36,164 nucleotides of DNA from assembly GCA_038043025.1 (NCBI GenBank), contig JBBTCW010000062.1, positions 1 to 36,164 of the forward strand, read 5' to 3'. Made by a program: the position numbers and the translations under genes. This stretch comes from O2-02-FULL-42-9 sp038043025 (GTDB taxonomy: Bacteria > Pseudomonadota > Gammaproteobacteria > UBA12402). The notes under the pieces are model-generated. The model did not search any database. It was not told the origin of the DNA and was given only the letters and a program-made list of their open reading frames with translations. Positions 1 through 8,127 of the stretch are shown here, piece by piece (position 1 is the stretch's first letter; the number at the start of each line of letters is the position of its first letter).

Positions 1-1
1 A

Positions 2-766
2 CATGCCACTGGCATGTCGGTTCGCGCTCACCCTCTGAGCTGAGGATTGTAAGATGGGAGTCCCATTTTTCAGCGCCATAATTTTAATTAACGCTCCAAA
101 TAAGGGATGGTCGAGATAATTTAATTCATTTAGTTTAGTGCGACGGTTTTCATCGATTGTAAAAGAAATCAACGGAACGGGCTGAAAATCACCGATGGGT
201 GTTGCGCTGTCACCTTGTCCTAAAATTGATTCAGGCATCGTTAAATAAAGTTGATTATTGATGTTGTAATAAATGTCGCGGCTGATGCGAATTTTTCCGT
301 TCAATTGCCAATATTTTATACCGGGATTGTTGTCTGCCGAAGTCGCGTTAAATGTATTCGTTGAAATGATTTGGCCATTGGCATCGTAACCTTGGCCGCC
401 GTAAATATGAATCCATTTGGCTTGTCGGATTTGATCAATGGGTTGTTGCCAGCTGAGATGTAATAACACATTATAATCAGAGTTTTCGATGAGTTTTGCG
501 ACCTCGTTCTGCAAACCGGTTTGATCAGCGGAGAGCAATTGATAGGATGCCATCGTGGTGGCGCCGCCGGTTGGTGCAGTTAATTCAATCGAACGACGTA
601 AATCGGGTACTTTTAAAACATTGGGCCAGTTTTCCGATTGCAGGGCATTGTTGGAAATATGTGAAAATACAACTAAGTCGATTTGATATAATTTTTGTGG
701 CGCGGCATCTGCAATGTTGATGTTAGCGCAGAGTAAGAGGAGGAAGAAAGCAATCAATTTTTTCAT
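2..766 (-). CDS. csiV: CsiV-family periplasmic protein, 3' end cut by window edge
   Basis: The frame is open from the ATG at 766 to the left edge with no stop, so the gene is partial. It starts with a clear signal peptide (MKKLIAFFLLLLCANINIADA) followed by YQIDLVVFSHISN and a downstream ENWPNVLKVPDL. Near the end it has RRTKLNELNYLDHPLFGALI. The early 'I-D-L-V-V-F' strand and the late 'YLDHPLFG' block are hallmarks of the CsiV family, peptidoglycan-associated periplasmic proteins first studied in Vibrio. In many gammaproteobacteria csiV lies next to mfd, which fits this neighbourhood. It starts 2 bp after the permease stop and is probably co-transcribed with the ABC genes. The last residues (SSAQRVSANRHASGM) come from a dispersed repeat (32-45) rather than from family sequence. 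Confidence 0.75.
   Translation of the reverse strand, partial: MKKLIAFFLLLLCANINIADAAPQKLYQIDLVVFSHISNNALQSENWPNVLKVPDLRRSIELTAPTGGATTMASYQLLSADQTGLQNEVAKLIENSDYNVLLHLSWQQPIDQIRQAKWIHIYGGQGYDANGQIISTNTFNATSADNNPGIKYWQLNGKIRISRDIYYNINNQLYLTMPESILGQGDSATPIGDFQPVPLISFTIDENRRTKLNELNYLDHPLFGALIKIMALKNGTPILQSSAQRVSANRHASGM
32..45 (+). repeat. CCTCTGAGCTGAGG dispersed repeat copy inside csiV 3' end
   Basis: CCTCTGAGCTGAGG recurs with small changes at 10107, 10389, 16009, 25791 and 25841. On the csiV strand it is read as Ser-Ser-Ala-Gln. Just left of it, positions 1-17 form a small palindrome (ACATGCC, 3-nt loop, GGCATGT). Confidence 0.6.
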
Positions 767-768
767 AA

Positions 769-1905
769 TTAATCCAATGTCTGCCGATAGCGTTTTAAAC
801 CAATCAATAACGCAACAACCATAAAAACAATGATAGGCCATAAATTAGGCCAAACATCCGTAAAGGTACTGCCCTTCAATAGGATTCCACGTGTGATTCT
901 AAGACAATATGTCAATGGGAGCAAGGATCCAATATCTTGAGCCCAGCCGGGCATTCCATAGAAGGGGAACATAAATCCGGAGAGCAAGAGAGACGGTAAA
1001 AAGAAAAAGAAGCTCATTTGGGTGGCTTGGAGCTGATTGGTGGCAAAGGTCGAAAAGGTTATGCCGATCGATAGATTCGCGATGATGAAGGGTAATATGG
1101 CAACGGCGAGTAATAATAAATTGCCGGCAATGGGTACGCCAAACAAATAGTAGGCGGCTAAAATAATGAGTGACGCTTGAATATAGCCCACAATAATATA
1201 CGGAATCACTTTGCCGAGCATGACTTCGAGCGGGCGCACCGGTGTGGCGAGCAAATTTTCCATCGTGCCTTTTTCGTATTCTTTCGTGATAGCAATTGCG
1301 GTGATAATAATCATCGTCATCGTTAAGACGACCCCCATTAGCGCGGGTACGATATTATATTGTGTGATGAGCTCGGGGTTATATTTTGCATGCACGACGA
1401 GATTAAACGGTGGCGGGCGTGATTGCAAATACGATAGCGAGCCATTGAAATCGCGATTAAAGACTTGATACGTTAACGCGTTTAATGCGGCGAGCGCGTT
1501 GCCCATCGCCATGCTTTCGGTCGCATCGCCGGTGATTAAAATACTCGGATTTTCATGGTGAATTAAATCTTGTGTAAAATTCGGCGGAATGTTTACGATA
1601 AACAGCGCTTTGTCGATGCTTAATAAACGCTGTGCTTCTGTTTCGCTGACCGGCTGTTTTAGGAATTTAAAATAGCCGGTGTTTTCCATGCCTTGTACGA
1701 ATGTGCGCGTGATGGCGCTGGTATCACCGGAGACTAATGCGGTCGGTAACTGTTTGGGATTGCTGTTAATCGCGTAACCAAATAAAATAAGCTGCAGAAT
1801 AGGAATGGCGATGATCATGGCAAATGTCGTCGTATCACGACGCATTTGCAAAAATTCTTTTGCAATGACGGCGTACATGCGTTTGATGGAAAACTGAAAC
1901 ATCAT
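769..1905 (-). CDS. ABC-2 type transporter permease (YbhR/YbhS/YhhJ-like)
   Basis: A 378-residue membrane protein with one N-terminal span (about residues 27-47). A large extracytoplasmic loop follows, and then five to six C-terminal spans starting near residue 185. The sequence AITKEYEKGTMENLLATPVRP is the conserved cytoplasmic coupling segment of ABC-2 exporters. It is the membrane half of a drug or xenobiotic efflux pump of the YbhGFSR/YhiI-RbbA-YhhJ type. E. coli ybh has two permeases; here there is one, so it would act as a homodimer. The start overlaps the ATPase stop (ATGA at 1902-1905), with AAGGA upstream as ribosome binding site. The substrate cannot be read from sequence. Confidence 0.9.
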   Translation of the reverse strand: MMFQFSIKRMYAVIAKEFLQMRRDTTTFAMIIAIPILQLILFGYAINSNPKQLPTALVSGDTSAITRTFVQGMENTGYFKFLKQPVSETEAQRLLSIDKALFIVNIPPNFTQDLIHHENPSILITGDATESMAMGNALAALNALTYQVFNRDFNGSLSYLQSRPPPFNLVVHAKYNPELITQYNIVPALMGVVLTMTMIIITAIAITKEYEKGTMENLLATPVRPLEVMLGKVIPYIIVGYIQASLIILAAYYLFGVPIAGNLLLLAVAILPFIIANLSIGITFSTFATNQLQATQMSFFFFLPSLLLSGFMFPFYGMPGWAQDIGSLLPLTYCLRITRGILLKGSTFTDVWPNLWPIIVFMVVALLIGLKRYRQTLD

Positions 1906-2822
1906 GCAAAATTATCCTTTGCTTTAGCGACGTAACTAATAAACACATCTTCTAATGTGGGGTTGGCGATTTGCCATTCGTGATGATCATTTTTGAAGGG
2001 TGCGATCGCTGCCGCCAATTCCTTCGCATCATGGCCAATGATATGTAACTGACGACCAAAGGGTGTGACTTGTTCGATGCCCGATTGCTTGCGTAACTGT
2101 GCGGCGAGTTGTTGCAGATCGTCCCCGCTTACCGTCCACATGTATAAACCGGCGTTTTCAATGACAGAATCAATCGTGCCGGTCGCTAGCAAATGACCGT
2201 ATGCCATATAGGCAACACGATGGCAGCGTTCAGCTTCATCCATGTAATGCGTGCTGACGAGCGTGGTAATGCCTTGGTCGGACAATGCATGAATCGTATT
2301 CCAAAATTCACGGCGTGCTTGCGGATCGACGCCGGCCGTTGGTTCATCCAATAATAATAATTTGGGTTGGTGCAACATGGCGGCAGCCAATGCTAAGCGT
2401 TGTTTCCAGCCGCCCGATAACGTGCCCGCTAATTGTTTTTGACGTTGTTTGCTAAAGCCTAAGTTTTCGACGCATTCTGCAACTACTTTTTTTCGGTTGG
2501 GCACTTTGTAAATGCGGGCGATAAAATCGAGATTTTCTTTGATGGAGAGTTCATCATATAAACTGAAGCGTTGCGTCATGTAACCCACCTGCATTTTAAT
2601 CAACAGTGATTCGGTTAAAATATTATAGCCGAGACAATGACCCTCGCCGGCGTCAGGTTTTAATAATCCACAGAGCATACGAATCGTCGTGGTTTTTCCG
2701 CTACCGTTAGGACCTAAAAATCCAAAAATTTCACCGGATTTAACATCTAAATCGATATGAGAGACGACTTCTTTGTGGTCAAACGATTTTGTTAATCCTT
2801 TGACGTTAATTGCCAGCGCCAT
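1902..2822 (-). CDS. ABC transporter ATP-binding protein (YbhF-like)
   Basis: A 306-residue ATPase from the ATG at 2822. It has Walker A GPNGSGKTT (about residues 37-45), a Q-loop at MTQRFSLYDELS, signature LSGGWKQRLALA, Walker B LLLLDEPTAGVD and the H-loop STHYMDE. The frame is open to an ATG at 2864. The start at 2822 is preferred because GAGGT lies about six bases upstream and the ATPase fold begins right after it (MALAINVKG). It overlaps the end of the upstream HlyD gene by 17 bases and the permease start by four, so the three genes form one translationally coupled unit. It energises the efflux pump. Confidence 0.92.
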   Translation of the reverse strand: MALAINVKGLTKSFDHKEVVSHIDLDVKSGEIFGFLGPNGSGKTTTIRMLCGLLKPDAGEGHCLGYNILTESLLIKMQVGYMTQRFSLYDELSIKENLDFIARIYKVPNRKKVVAECVENLGFSKQRQKQLAGTLSGGWKQRLALAAAMLHQPKLLLLDEPTAGVDPQARREFWNTIHALSDQGITTLVSTHYMDEAERCHRVAYMAYGHLLATGTIDSVIENAGLYMWTVSGDDLQQLAAQLRKQSGIEQVTPFGRQLHIIGHDAKELAAAIAPFKNDHHEWQIANPTLEDVFISYVAKAKDNFA

Positions 2823-3777
2823 AGGTGACCTCGATGGGTTGGCCAGGATGCAATAATTCGGCATCGTTCGCCGCTAATTTTGCTTCGACGCGATAAACCA
2901 ATTTACCGCGCGAACTTTCGCTATAAATAATGGGTGGCGTATATTCGGCCTGGGGGGAAATAAAATAAATTGTGCCGGTGATCGGCGTTTTACAACTGTC
3001 GCAACTAATTGAAATTTTTTGTCCGGTTTTTATGGGTGCGAGTTGTTCTTCGGGGACATAAAAAATAGCAAAAATATTAGTGACATTTAATAGTGATACG
3101 ACAGGATGATCGGCCGGCACATTTTCGCCGACGCGATAATACAGGTCGTACACTTCAGCCATGATGGGCGAGCGAATGGTTTTTTGATTGAGCTGCCACT
3201 GTGCTTGTTTTAGCGCAGATTGTGCGGCTTGTACATTGGCGTTTGCAGCGTTAATTTCATCAGGGCGCGCTTGTAATTGAGCAGTTTTTAAATTTTCATT
3301 CACTTCATCGAGTTGTGCATTTAACTTGTCATAATCGGCGAGCGATTTATCATAGGTGGCTTTTTCGATTAAATTTTTTTTACTTAAGTCGCGATAGCGA
3401 TCAACCATTTTTTTTGCATAAATGAGTTGTGCGTTGAGTTGTTTTTGTTGTGCTTCGATGGCGGCAATTTCAGTCGGGCGTTTGCCTTTTTCTAAATTAG
3501 CGAGAGTTGCTTTTGCTTGTTGTAATGCTGCTTCTGCTTGGTTGACGGCAGCCGATTGCGGATTTTTATCCAGGGTAAATAAGATATCATTTTTTTGTAT
3601 CGCATCACCACGCTCAATCGGGAGTGTTTTTAACGTGCCGGTGACTTGCGAAGAGATATACGTAAACCGACCCTCGATGTAACCTTGATGCTGCTTGAGA
3701 TCGCCATGATGGCAGCCACTAAGGACTGCGCAAAAAGCGAACAGCACGATGCCGAATGATGCATTTTTTATCGCCAT
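2806..3777 (-). CDS. HlyD-family periplasmic adaptor lipoprotein of ABC efflux system
   Basis: A 323-residue membrane-fusion protein. The N-terminus is a lipoprotein signal with lipobox LSGC (Cys22). A biotinyl-lipoyl-like half (GYIEGRFTYISSQVTGTLKTLPIERGDAIQKNDILFTLD) follows. Then comes a long alpha-helical hairpin rich in Ala, Gln and Lys (about residues 75-195), a second lipoyl half (TIRSPIMAEVYDLYYRVGENV) and a beta-barrel domain. This matches YbhG/YhiI adaptors, which link an inner-membrane ABC exporter to an outer-membrane channel; no TolC-like gene is in the window. GAGGT lies upstream of the ATG. It begins 59 bp after the mfd stop, so the operon may read through from mfd. Confidence 0.92.
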   Translation of the reverse strand: MAIKNASFGIVLFAFCAVLSGCHHGDLKQHQGYIEGRFTYISSQVTGTLKTLPIERGDAIQKNDILFTLDKNPQSAAVNQAEAALQQAKATLANLEKGKRPTEIAAIEAQQKQLNAQLIYAKKMVDRYRDLSKKNLIEKATYDKSLADYDKLNAQLDEVNENLKTAQLQARPDEINAANANVQAAQSALKQAQWQLNQKTIRSPIMAEVYDLYYRVGENVPADHPVVSLLNVTNIFAIFYVPEEQLAPIKTGQKISISCDSCKTPITGTIYFISPQAEYTPPIIYSESSRGKLVYRVEAKLAANDAELLHPGQPIEVTYGAGN

Positions 3778-3836
3778 CTGAACCTCAATTTCTTCATTCT
3801 TTTTAGGTTATCACTTGGTGAATGAAAATGCTACGT

Positions 3837-6800
3837 TTAGCGTAAGAGAGATAAAAAATCCGAAATAATTTTTATGCGCTCATTTTTATGTTCAAATGAC
3901 GTGATTATTTTAACGCGGGTGTTGCTCGCGAATTGATATTGGCTGGGATGGGCTTGGACGAGATGAATTAATTTGCCGGAGTCGATGTTGGGATTTTCAT
4001 TGAACTCAATGGTAACATATTTTTGTTGTAATTTTATTTTTTGAATACCTAATTTTTCGGCTTTTAATTTTAGTTCAGTGACGTCAAATAAATTTTGAAT
4101 CGGTTCGGACAATAAGCCAAAACGATCGATCATTTCGACGCGTAAGTCAGCAAGGGCATCAGAGTTTTTTGCATTGGCAATGCGTTTATATAAAATCAAG
4201 CGTTGATGTGGATCGGGCAAATAAGCTTCTGGAATGAGTGCGCAGATTTTTAAATCGATTTCCAGCGCTTCATCATCTAAAGGGTTTTCGCTGATTTTGC
4301 CGGATTTTAATTTTTTAATAGTACGCTCGAGCATTTCCATATATAAATACGAGCCGATTTCTTGCATATGGCCGCTTTGTTCTTTGCCTAAGAGTTCGCC
4401 GGTGCCGCGAATTTCCATGTCATGTGTCGCGAGGGTAAATCCAATGCCCAGTTCTTCGAGTGATTCAATAGCGTCTAATCGTTTTTGTGCATCGTGCGTG
4501 ATTGATTTTTTCGGCGGCGTAATTAAATACGCATAGGCTTGATGGTGTGATCGTCCCACACGACCGCGCAATTGATGAAGTTGTGCTAAGCCTAATTTAT
4601 CTGCGCGTTCAATAATAATAGTGTTGGCGGACGGAATGTCGATACCGCTTTCGATGATCGTCGTGCAAACTAAAACATTGAATCGATGATGATAAAAATC
4701 AGTCATCATTTGTTCGAGTTGATGTTCATTCATTTGGGCGTGCGCAACGCCTACTTTTGCTTCGGGTACTAATTGCGTGATGCGTTTCGCTGCTTCTTGA
4801 ATGGTTTGAATGTCATTGTGTAGCACATACACTTGTCCGCCGCGCATGAGCTCTCGAATCAGTGCTTCGCGAATGATTTCTTTTTTGTTTTCCATCACAA
4901 ACGTTTTGATGGAGAGGCGGTTTTTAGGAGGGGTGGCGATGAGTGACAAATCGCGAATACCTGCAAAGGCCATATTTAATGTGCGTGGAATAGGCGTTGC
5001 AGTGAGCGCTAAAATATCGACATGTGAACGCATAGACTTGAGCCGTTCTTTATGGTGTACGCCAAATCGGTGTTCTTCATCGATGACTAATAAACCGAGC
5101 GATTTAAATTTAATGTCAGCTTGTATGAGTCGATGCGTACCGATGATGATGTCAATTTTCCCCGCGGCTAATTGTTTAAGAATATGTCCTTGTTCTTTTT
5201 TGCTTCGAAAGCGCGACAGCATTTCGATATTAACAGGATAGTTTGCAAAGCGATCTTTAAACGTGTCGTAATGTTGTTGTGCAAGCAATGTCGTCGGGAC
5301 TAAAAAAGCGACTTGTTTGTTGTTATATGTCGCGATAAAGGCGGCGCGGATCGCGACTTCTGTTTTACCAAAACCGACGTCGCCGCAGATCAATCGATCC
5401 ATTGGTTTGCTGGCTTGCATATCTGCGAGCACTTGTTCAATCGCATTTTGTTGATCCGGTGTTTCTTCAAAGGGGAACGCTTTTTCGAAAGTTAAATACT
5501 GTGGCTGTGGTATGGAGAATATATGGCCGGTTTGCATGGCTCGGCGTGCATAAATTTCCAATAATTCCGCGGCGACATCACGAATTTTTTCGGCCGCTTT
5601 ATGTTTTACTTTGTCCCATTGATGCGAGCCGAGTTTATGTAAAGGTGCGTTTTCAATATTGTGGCTGCTGTAGCGGCTAATGAGTTGTAATGAAGAAATC
5701 GGTACGAATAATTTATCTTGATCCGCATATTCAATGACTAAATATTCGTTGGTGTTTTGATCTACAGTAATTGTTGTTAATCCTCTGTAGCGGCCGACGC
5801 CGTGACTGACATGGACGATGGGGTCGTCGATTTTTAATTCATTGAGATTTTGAAAGATTTGTTCAGGATAGGTGTTGGATTTTTTTCTGCGGCGTTTCTG
5901 CAGGACTTGCTCGCCAAATAATTCACTTTCTGTGATGAGGGCAACATCAGACAACTGAAATCCGTTGTTTAATGATGAAACCGTGATGCAGTATCGCTCG
6001 GTTGAATGTAAGAAGTCGAGCCAAGTGGCTACGCGTGTGGGCATCATGCGGATAGTTTTAAGTAATTCAATTAGTGTCTCTTGGCGGCCGGCTGTTTCTG
6101 CACAGAATAAAACACGCGAATGCTGTTGGTGTAAAAAATTTTCTAAATTAATAAGCGGATGAGTTTGGTTGCGATCAATGGCCAGTGCGGGCAATGTGCG
6201 GGTTGTTTCTGTTAAGGCGATGGCATGGCGTAGTTTGGTTTGAATCTCATGATAAGGAATGCAAAGTTTGCTGGGTGGCAAAATCGGGCGGGCAATGTCA
6301 TGCCTTAATGCTTCAAATCGAGCTTGAAACTCATTCGAAAATGTTTCGGCTGCATCTGAAATATTGTGATGATAAATCATCAGTGTGTTTTTGGGCAAGT
6401 AATCAAACAGTACCGAGGTTTTTTCAAAAAACAAGGGTAAGTAATATTCAATGCCTGCAGAATAATAACCGTTTATCGTGTCTTCAAATAATGAGCAGTG
6501 GTGAGGGTCATGTTTAAATTCTTGAGCCCATTGTGCGTTGAACAATTGGATGCTTTGATGATGAAGTGGGATTTCATGTGTGGGTAATAATGAAATTTTA
6601 TCGATTGTTTCAATGGAGCGTTGAGTGTCGGTGTCAAATGTGCGAATGCTGTCGATTTTATTGTCGAGCAAATCAATGCGAAAAGGCACATTGCTGCCCA
6701 TGGGGAAAAGATCGATGATCGAGCCGCGTAAGGTAAATTCTCCATGTGAAATGACTTGAGAGACAGTGCGATAACCGGCTTTTTCTAGCGCTTGTCGAAA

Positions 6801-7217
6801 TGAATCAATTTCTAATGTCTGATTAACATGCAATGATAATGTGTTTTGTGCAATAAATTCATACGGCGGCAATCGGTGCATGAGGGTATTGATGGGAACA
6901 ATAATGACGCCTTGTTTTAAATGAGGTAATGTCGATAGAATTTCCAAACGCCTCGAAATGATATCAGCATGTGGTGAGAATCGATCATAGGGTAGTGTTT
7001 CGCCGTCAGGAAAATATAAAATGGGCGTCTTTGGTGTGAAAAATTTTAAACTTGCTTCTAATTCAAGCGCGGTGGCGACGTCGGCGGTGATCACTAATAT
7101 TACATCTTGATATTGCAGGGTTGCGCGTGCAATAGCGAGGTTGGGTGCGGGTTCTAGCAAGTTGTGCCAAGGTTGCTGTAGAGATGAAGATGCGGGTGTT
7201 TTCATGCTGGCCATCAT
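3837..7217 (-). CDS. mfd: Transcription-repair coupling factor Mfd
   Basis: A 1126-residue protein, close to E. coli Mfd (1148). Mfd is a DNA translocase that removes RNA polymerase stalled at lesions and recruits UvrA. Visible parts are a UvrB-like N-terminal module, an RNA-polymerase-interacting domain around residue 500 (YADQDKLFVPISSLQ), and RecG-type motor motifs. These are Walker A GDVGFGKTE near residue 612, DEEH near 710, SALTATP-like LALTATPIPRT, and QLRGRVGRS near 885. A C-terminal TRCF domain follows. Candidate starts are the ATGs at 7217, 7214 and 7205. No Shine-Dalgarno precedes any of them. A TATGAT -10-like hexamer overlaps the first ATG (see the promoter at 7213), so the transcript may be leaderless from 7205. 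Confidence 0.97.
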   Translation of the reverse strand: MMASMKTPASSSLQQPWHNLLEPAPNLAIARATLQYQDVILVITADVATALELEASLKFFTPKTPILYFPDGETLPYDRFSPHADIISRRLEILSTLPHLKQGVIIVPINTLMHRLPPYEFIAQNTLSLHVNQTLEIDSFRQALEKAGYRTVSQVISHGEFTLRGSIIDLFPMGSNVPFRIDLLDNKIDSIRTFDTDTQRSIETIDKISLLPTHEIPLHHQSIQLFNAQWAQEFKHDPHHCSLFEDTINGYYSAGIEYYLPLFFEKTSVLFDYLPKNTLMIYHHNISDAAETFSNEFQARFEALRHDIARPILPPSKLCIPYHEIQTKLRHAIALTETTRTLPALAIDRNQTHPLINLENFLHQQHSRVLFCAETAGRQETLIELLKTIRMMPTRVATWLDFLHSTERYCITVSSLNNGFQLSDVALITESELFGEQVLQKRRRKKSNTYPEQIFQNLNELKIDDPIVHVSHGVGRYRGLTTITVDQNTNEYLVIEYADQDKLFVPISSLQLISRYSSHNIENAPLHKLGSHQWDKVKHKAAEKIRDVAAELLEIYARRAMQTGHIFSIPQPQYLTFEKAFPFEETPDQQNAIEQVLADMQASKPMDRLICGDVGFGKTEVAIRAAFIATYNNKQVAFLVPTTLLAQQHYDTFKDRFANYPVNIEMLSRFRSKKEQGHILKQLAAGKIDIIIGTHRLIQADIKFKSLGLLVIDEEHRFGVHHKERLKSMRSHVDILALTATPIPRTLNMAFAGIRDLSLIATPPKNRLSIKTFVMENKKEIIREALIRELMRGGQVYVLHNDIQTIQEAAKRITQLVPEAKVGVAHAQMNEHQLEQMMTDFYHHRFNVLVCTTIIESGIDIPSANTIIIERADKLGLAQLHQLRGRVGRSHHQAYAYLITPPKKSITHDAQKRLDAIESLEELGIGFTLATHDMEIRGTGELLGKEQSGHMQEIGSYLYMEMLERTIKKLKSGKISENPLDDEALEIDLKICALIPEAYLPDPHQRLILYKRIANAKNSDALADLRVEMIDRFGLLSEPIQNLFDVTELKLKAEKLGIQKIKLQQKYVTIEFNENPNIDSGKLIHLVQAHPSQYQFASNTRVKIITSFEHKNERIKIISDFLSLLR

Positions 7218-7241
7218 AACCGAATGTGGCTTTTTTGTACA
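7213..7241 (-). promoter_or_regulatory. Candidate sigma70 promoter for mfd, possibly giving a leaderless mRNA
   Basis: Read on the minus strand: TTGTAC, an 18-base spacer, then TATGAT (7218-7213). Transcription would start about 7206, directly at the ATG at 7205. Inferred from sequence only. Confidence 0.35.
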
Positions 7242-7251
7242 ACAGAATTAT

Positions 7252-7280
7252 TTGCTGGTTATGATGCAGAGAGGTATGAT
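7252..7280 (+). promoter_or_regulatory. Candidate sigma70 promoter for DUF1189-kinase operon
   Basis: TTGCTG (7252-7257), a 17-base spacer and TATGAT (7275-7280) lie 38 bp before the ATG of the DUF1189 gene. AGGAG lies correctly spaced ahead of that ATG. The divergent mfd promoter lies only a few bases to the left. Confidence 0.5.
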
Positions 7281-7318
7281 ATATCCATAGTAGAAATACT
7301 AAATCCAGGAGAAATGCC

Positions 7319-8107
7319 ATGAAATCAACCAACATTTTTTTAGCAATTCCATACTCATTATTTTCCCCATCATTTTATCGTGAAGTGGGCGGCACGTGGC
7401 GCGCAAAAGGGTTTGTATACCTTTTATTGATATTGGTGGTGTATTGTTTGTTATGGGTCTTGTTGTTGAGCCACGTCGTGGGACGTTTAGAAGGGGTGAT
7501 GCAGACGCATATCATACCGCAAATGCCGACCATTACTTTTTCGCAAGGGGTTGCTTCGGTGAACCAAAAGATGCCGATTTATATTCAATGGGATAAGTAT
7601 GATAAAAATTCTGCTTTTTTGATGATTGATACGCGAGAAAATCCAGCGTCATTGCAGCAAAGCTCAGCGGTTGTTTCTTTGCAAAAGACGAAATTATTGT
7701 TTAAAGAGAGTGAGAATAAAATCTCTCAGAAAGCGTATCCCGTACGGTTAAATATGGTATTGACGCAACAAGAGATGAATACATACCTTGCTCGCACCGT
7801 AAAATGGTTGTCGCCCCTCGGACTTGCCTATGCGTTTACCATCGGGTTGTTTGCAATGTATTTTTTTAATATCATTGTTGCATTTATTTATGCGTTCATT
7901 GGTTTTTGGTTTAATGCGCTTCACAAGGCAAAACTGGATTATCTTTCCATTTTAAATGTTGTCTTCGTGGCGTTTACGCCGACCTTGATTTTGCGATCAA
8001 TTTTTTTATGGTTGCCGTTTCGCTTGCCCTATGCGGTATTGATTTATACGGCGATAACAATAAGTTATTTATTTTTTGGGATTAAAGCAAATCGTAGAGT
8101 GTCATAG
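7319..8107 (+). CDS. DUF1189-family integral membrane protein
   Basis: A 262-residue protein of unknown function. The start FLAIPYSLFSPSFYREV followed by a hydrophobic helix matches the DUF1189 pattern. A membrane span lies at about residues 32-54. A soluble extracytoplasmic segment of roughly 110 residues follows, then several C-terminal spans (about residues 158-255). AGGAG sits eight bases before the ATG. The hybrid kinase gene starts 20 bp downstream, so the two are probably one operon. An inference, not shown by the sequence, is that this membrane protein signals to the soluble kinase, which has no membrane span of its own. Confidence 0.8.
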   Translation: MKSTNIFLAIPYSLFSPSFYREVGGTWRAKGFVYLLLILVVYCLLWVLLLSHVVGRLEGVMQTHIIPQMPTITFSQGVASVNQKMPIYIQWDKYDKNSAFLMIDTRENPASLQQSSAVVSLQKTKLLFKESENKISQKAYPVRLNMVLTQQEMNTYLARTVKWLSPLGLAYAFTIGLFAMYFFNIIVAFIYAFIGFWFNALHKAKLDYLSILNVVFVAFTPTLILRSIFLWLPFRLPYAVLIYTAITISYLFFGIKANRRVS

Positions 8108-8127
8108 TTGTTTGCGAGGGATTTTGT

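Noticed and set aside
496..720. 74-residue plus-strand frame at the left edge
   Set aside because: Antisense to the csiV-like gene, whose signal peptide and family motifs are clear.
2823..2864. Upstream start of the efflux ATPase at 2864
   Set aside because: The extra 14 residues do not belong to the ATPase fold, whereas the ATG at 2822 has a well-placed GAGGT.
4810..5241. Plus-strand 143-residue frame inside mfd
   Set aside because: Antisense shadow of a highly conserved gene, with unusual composition (many Ser, Cys and Arg) and no recognisable motif.
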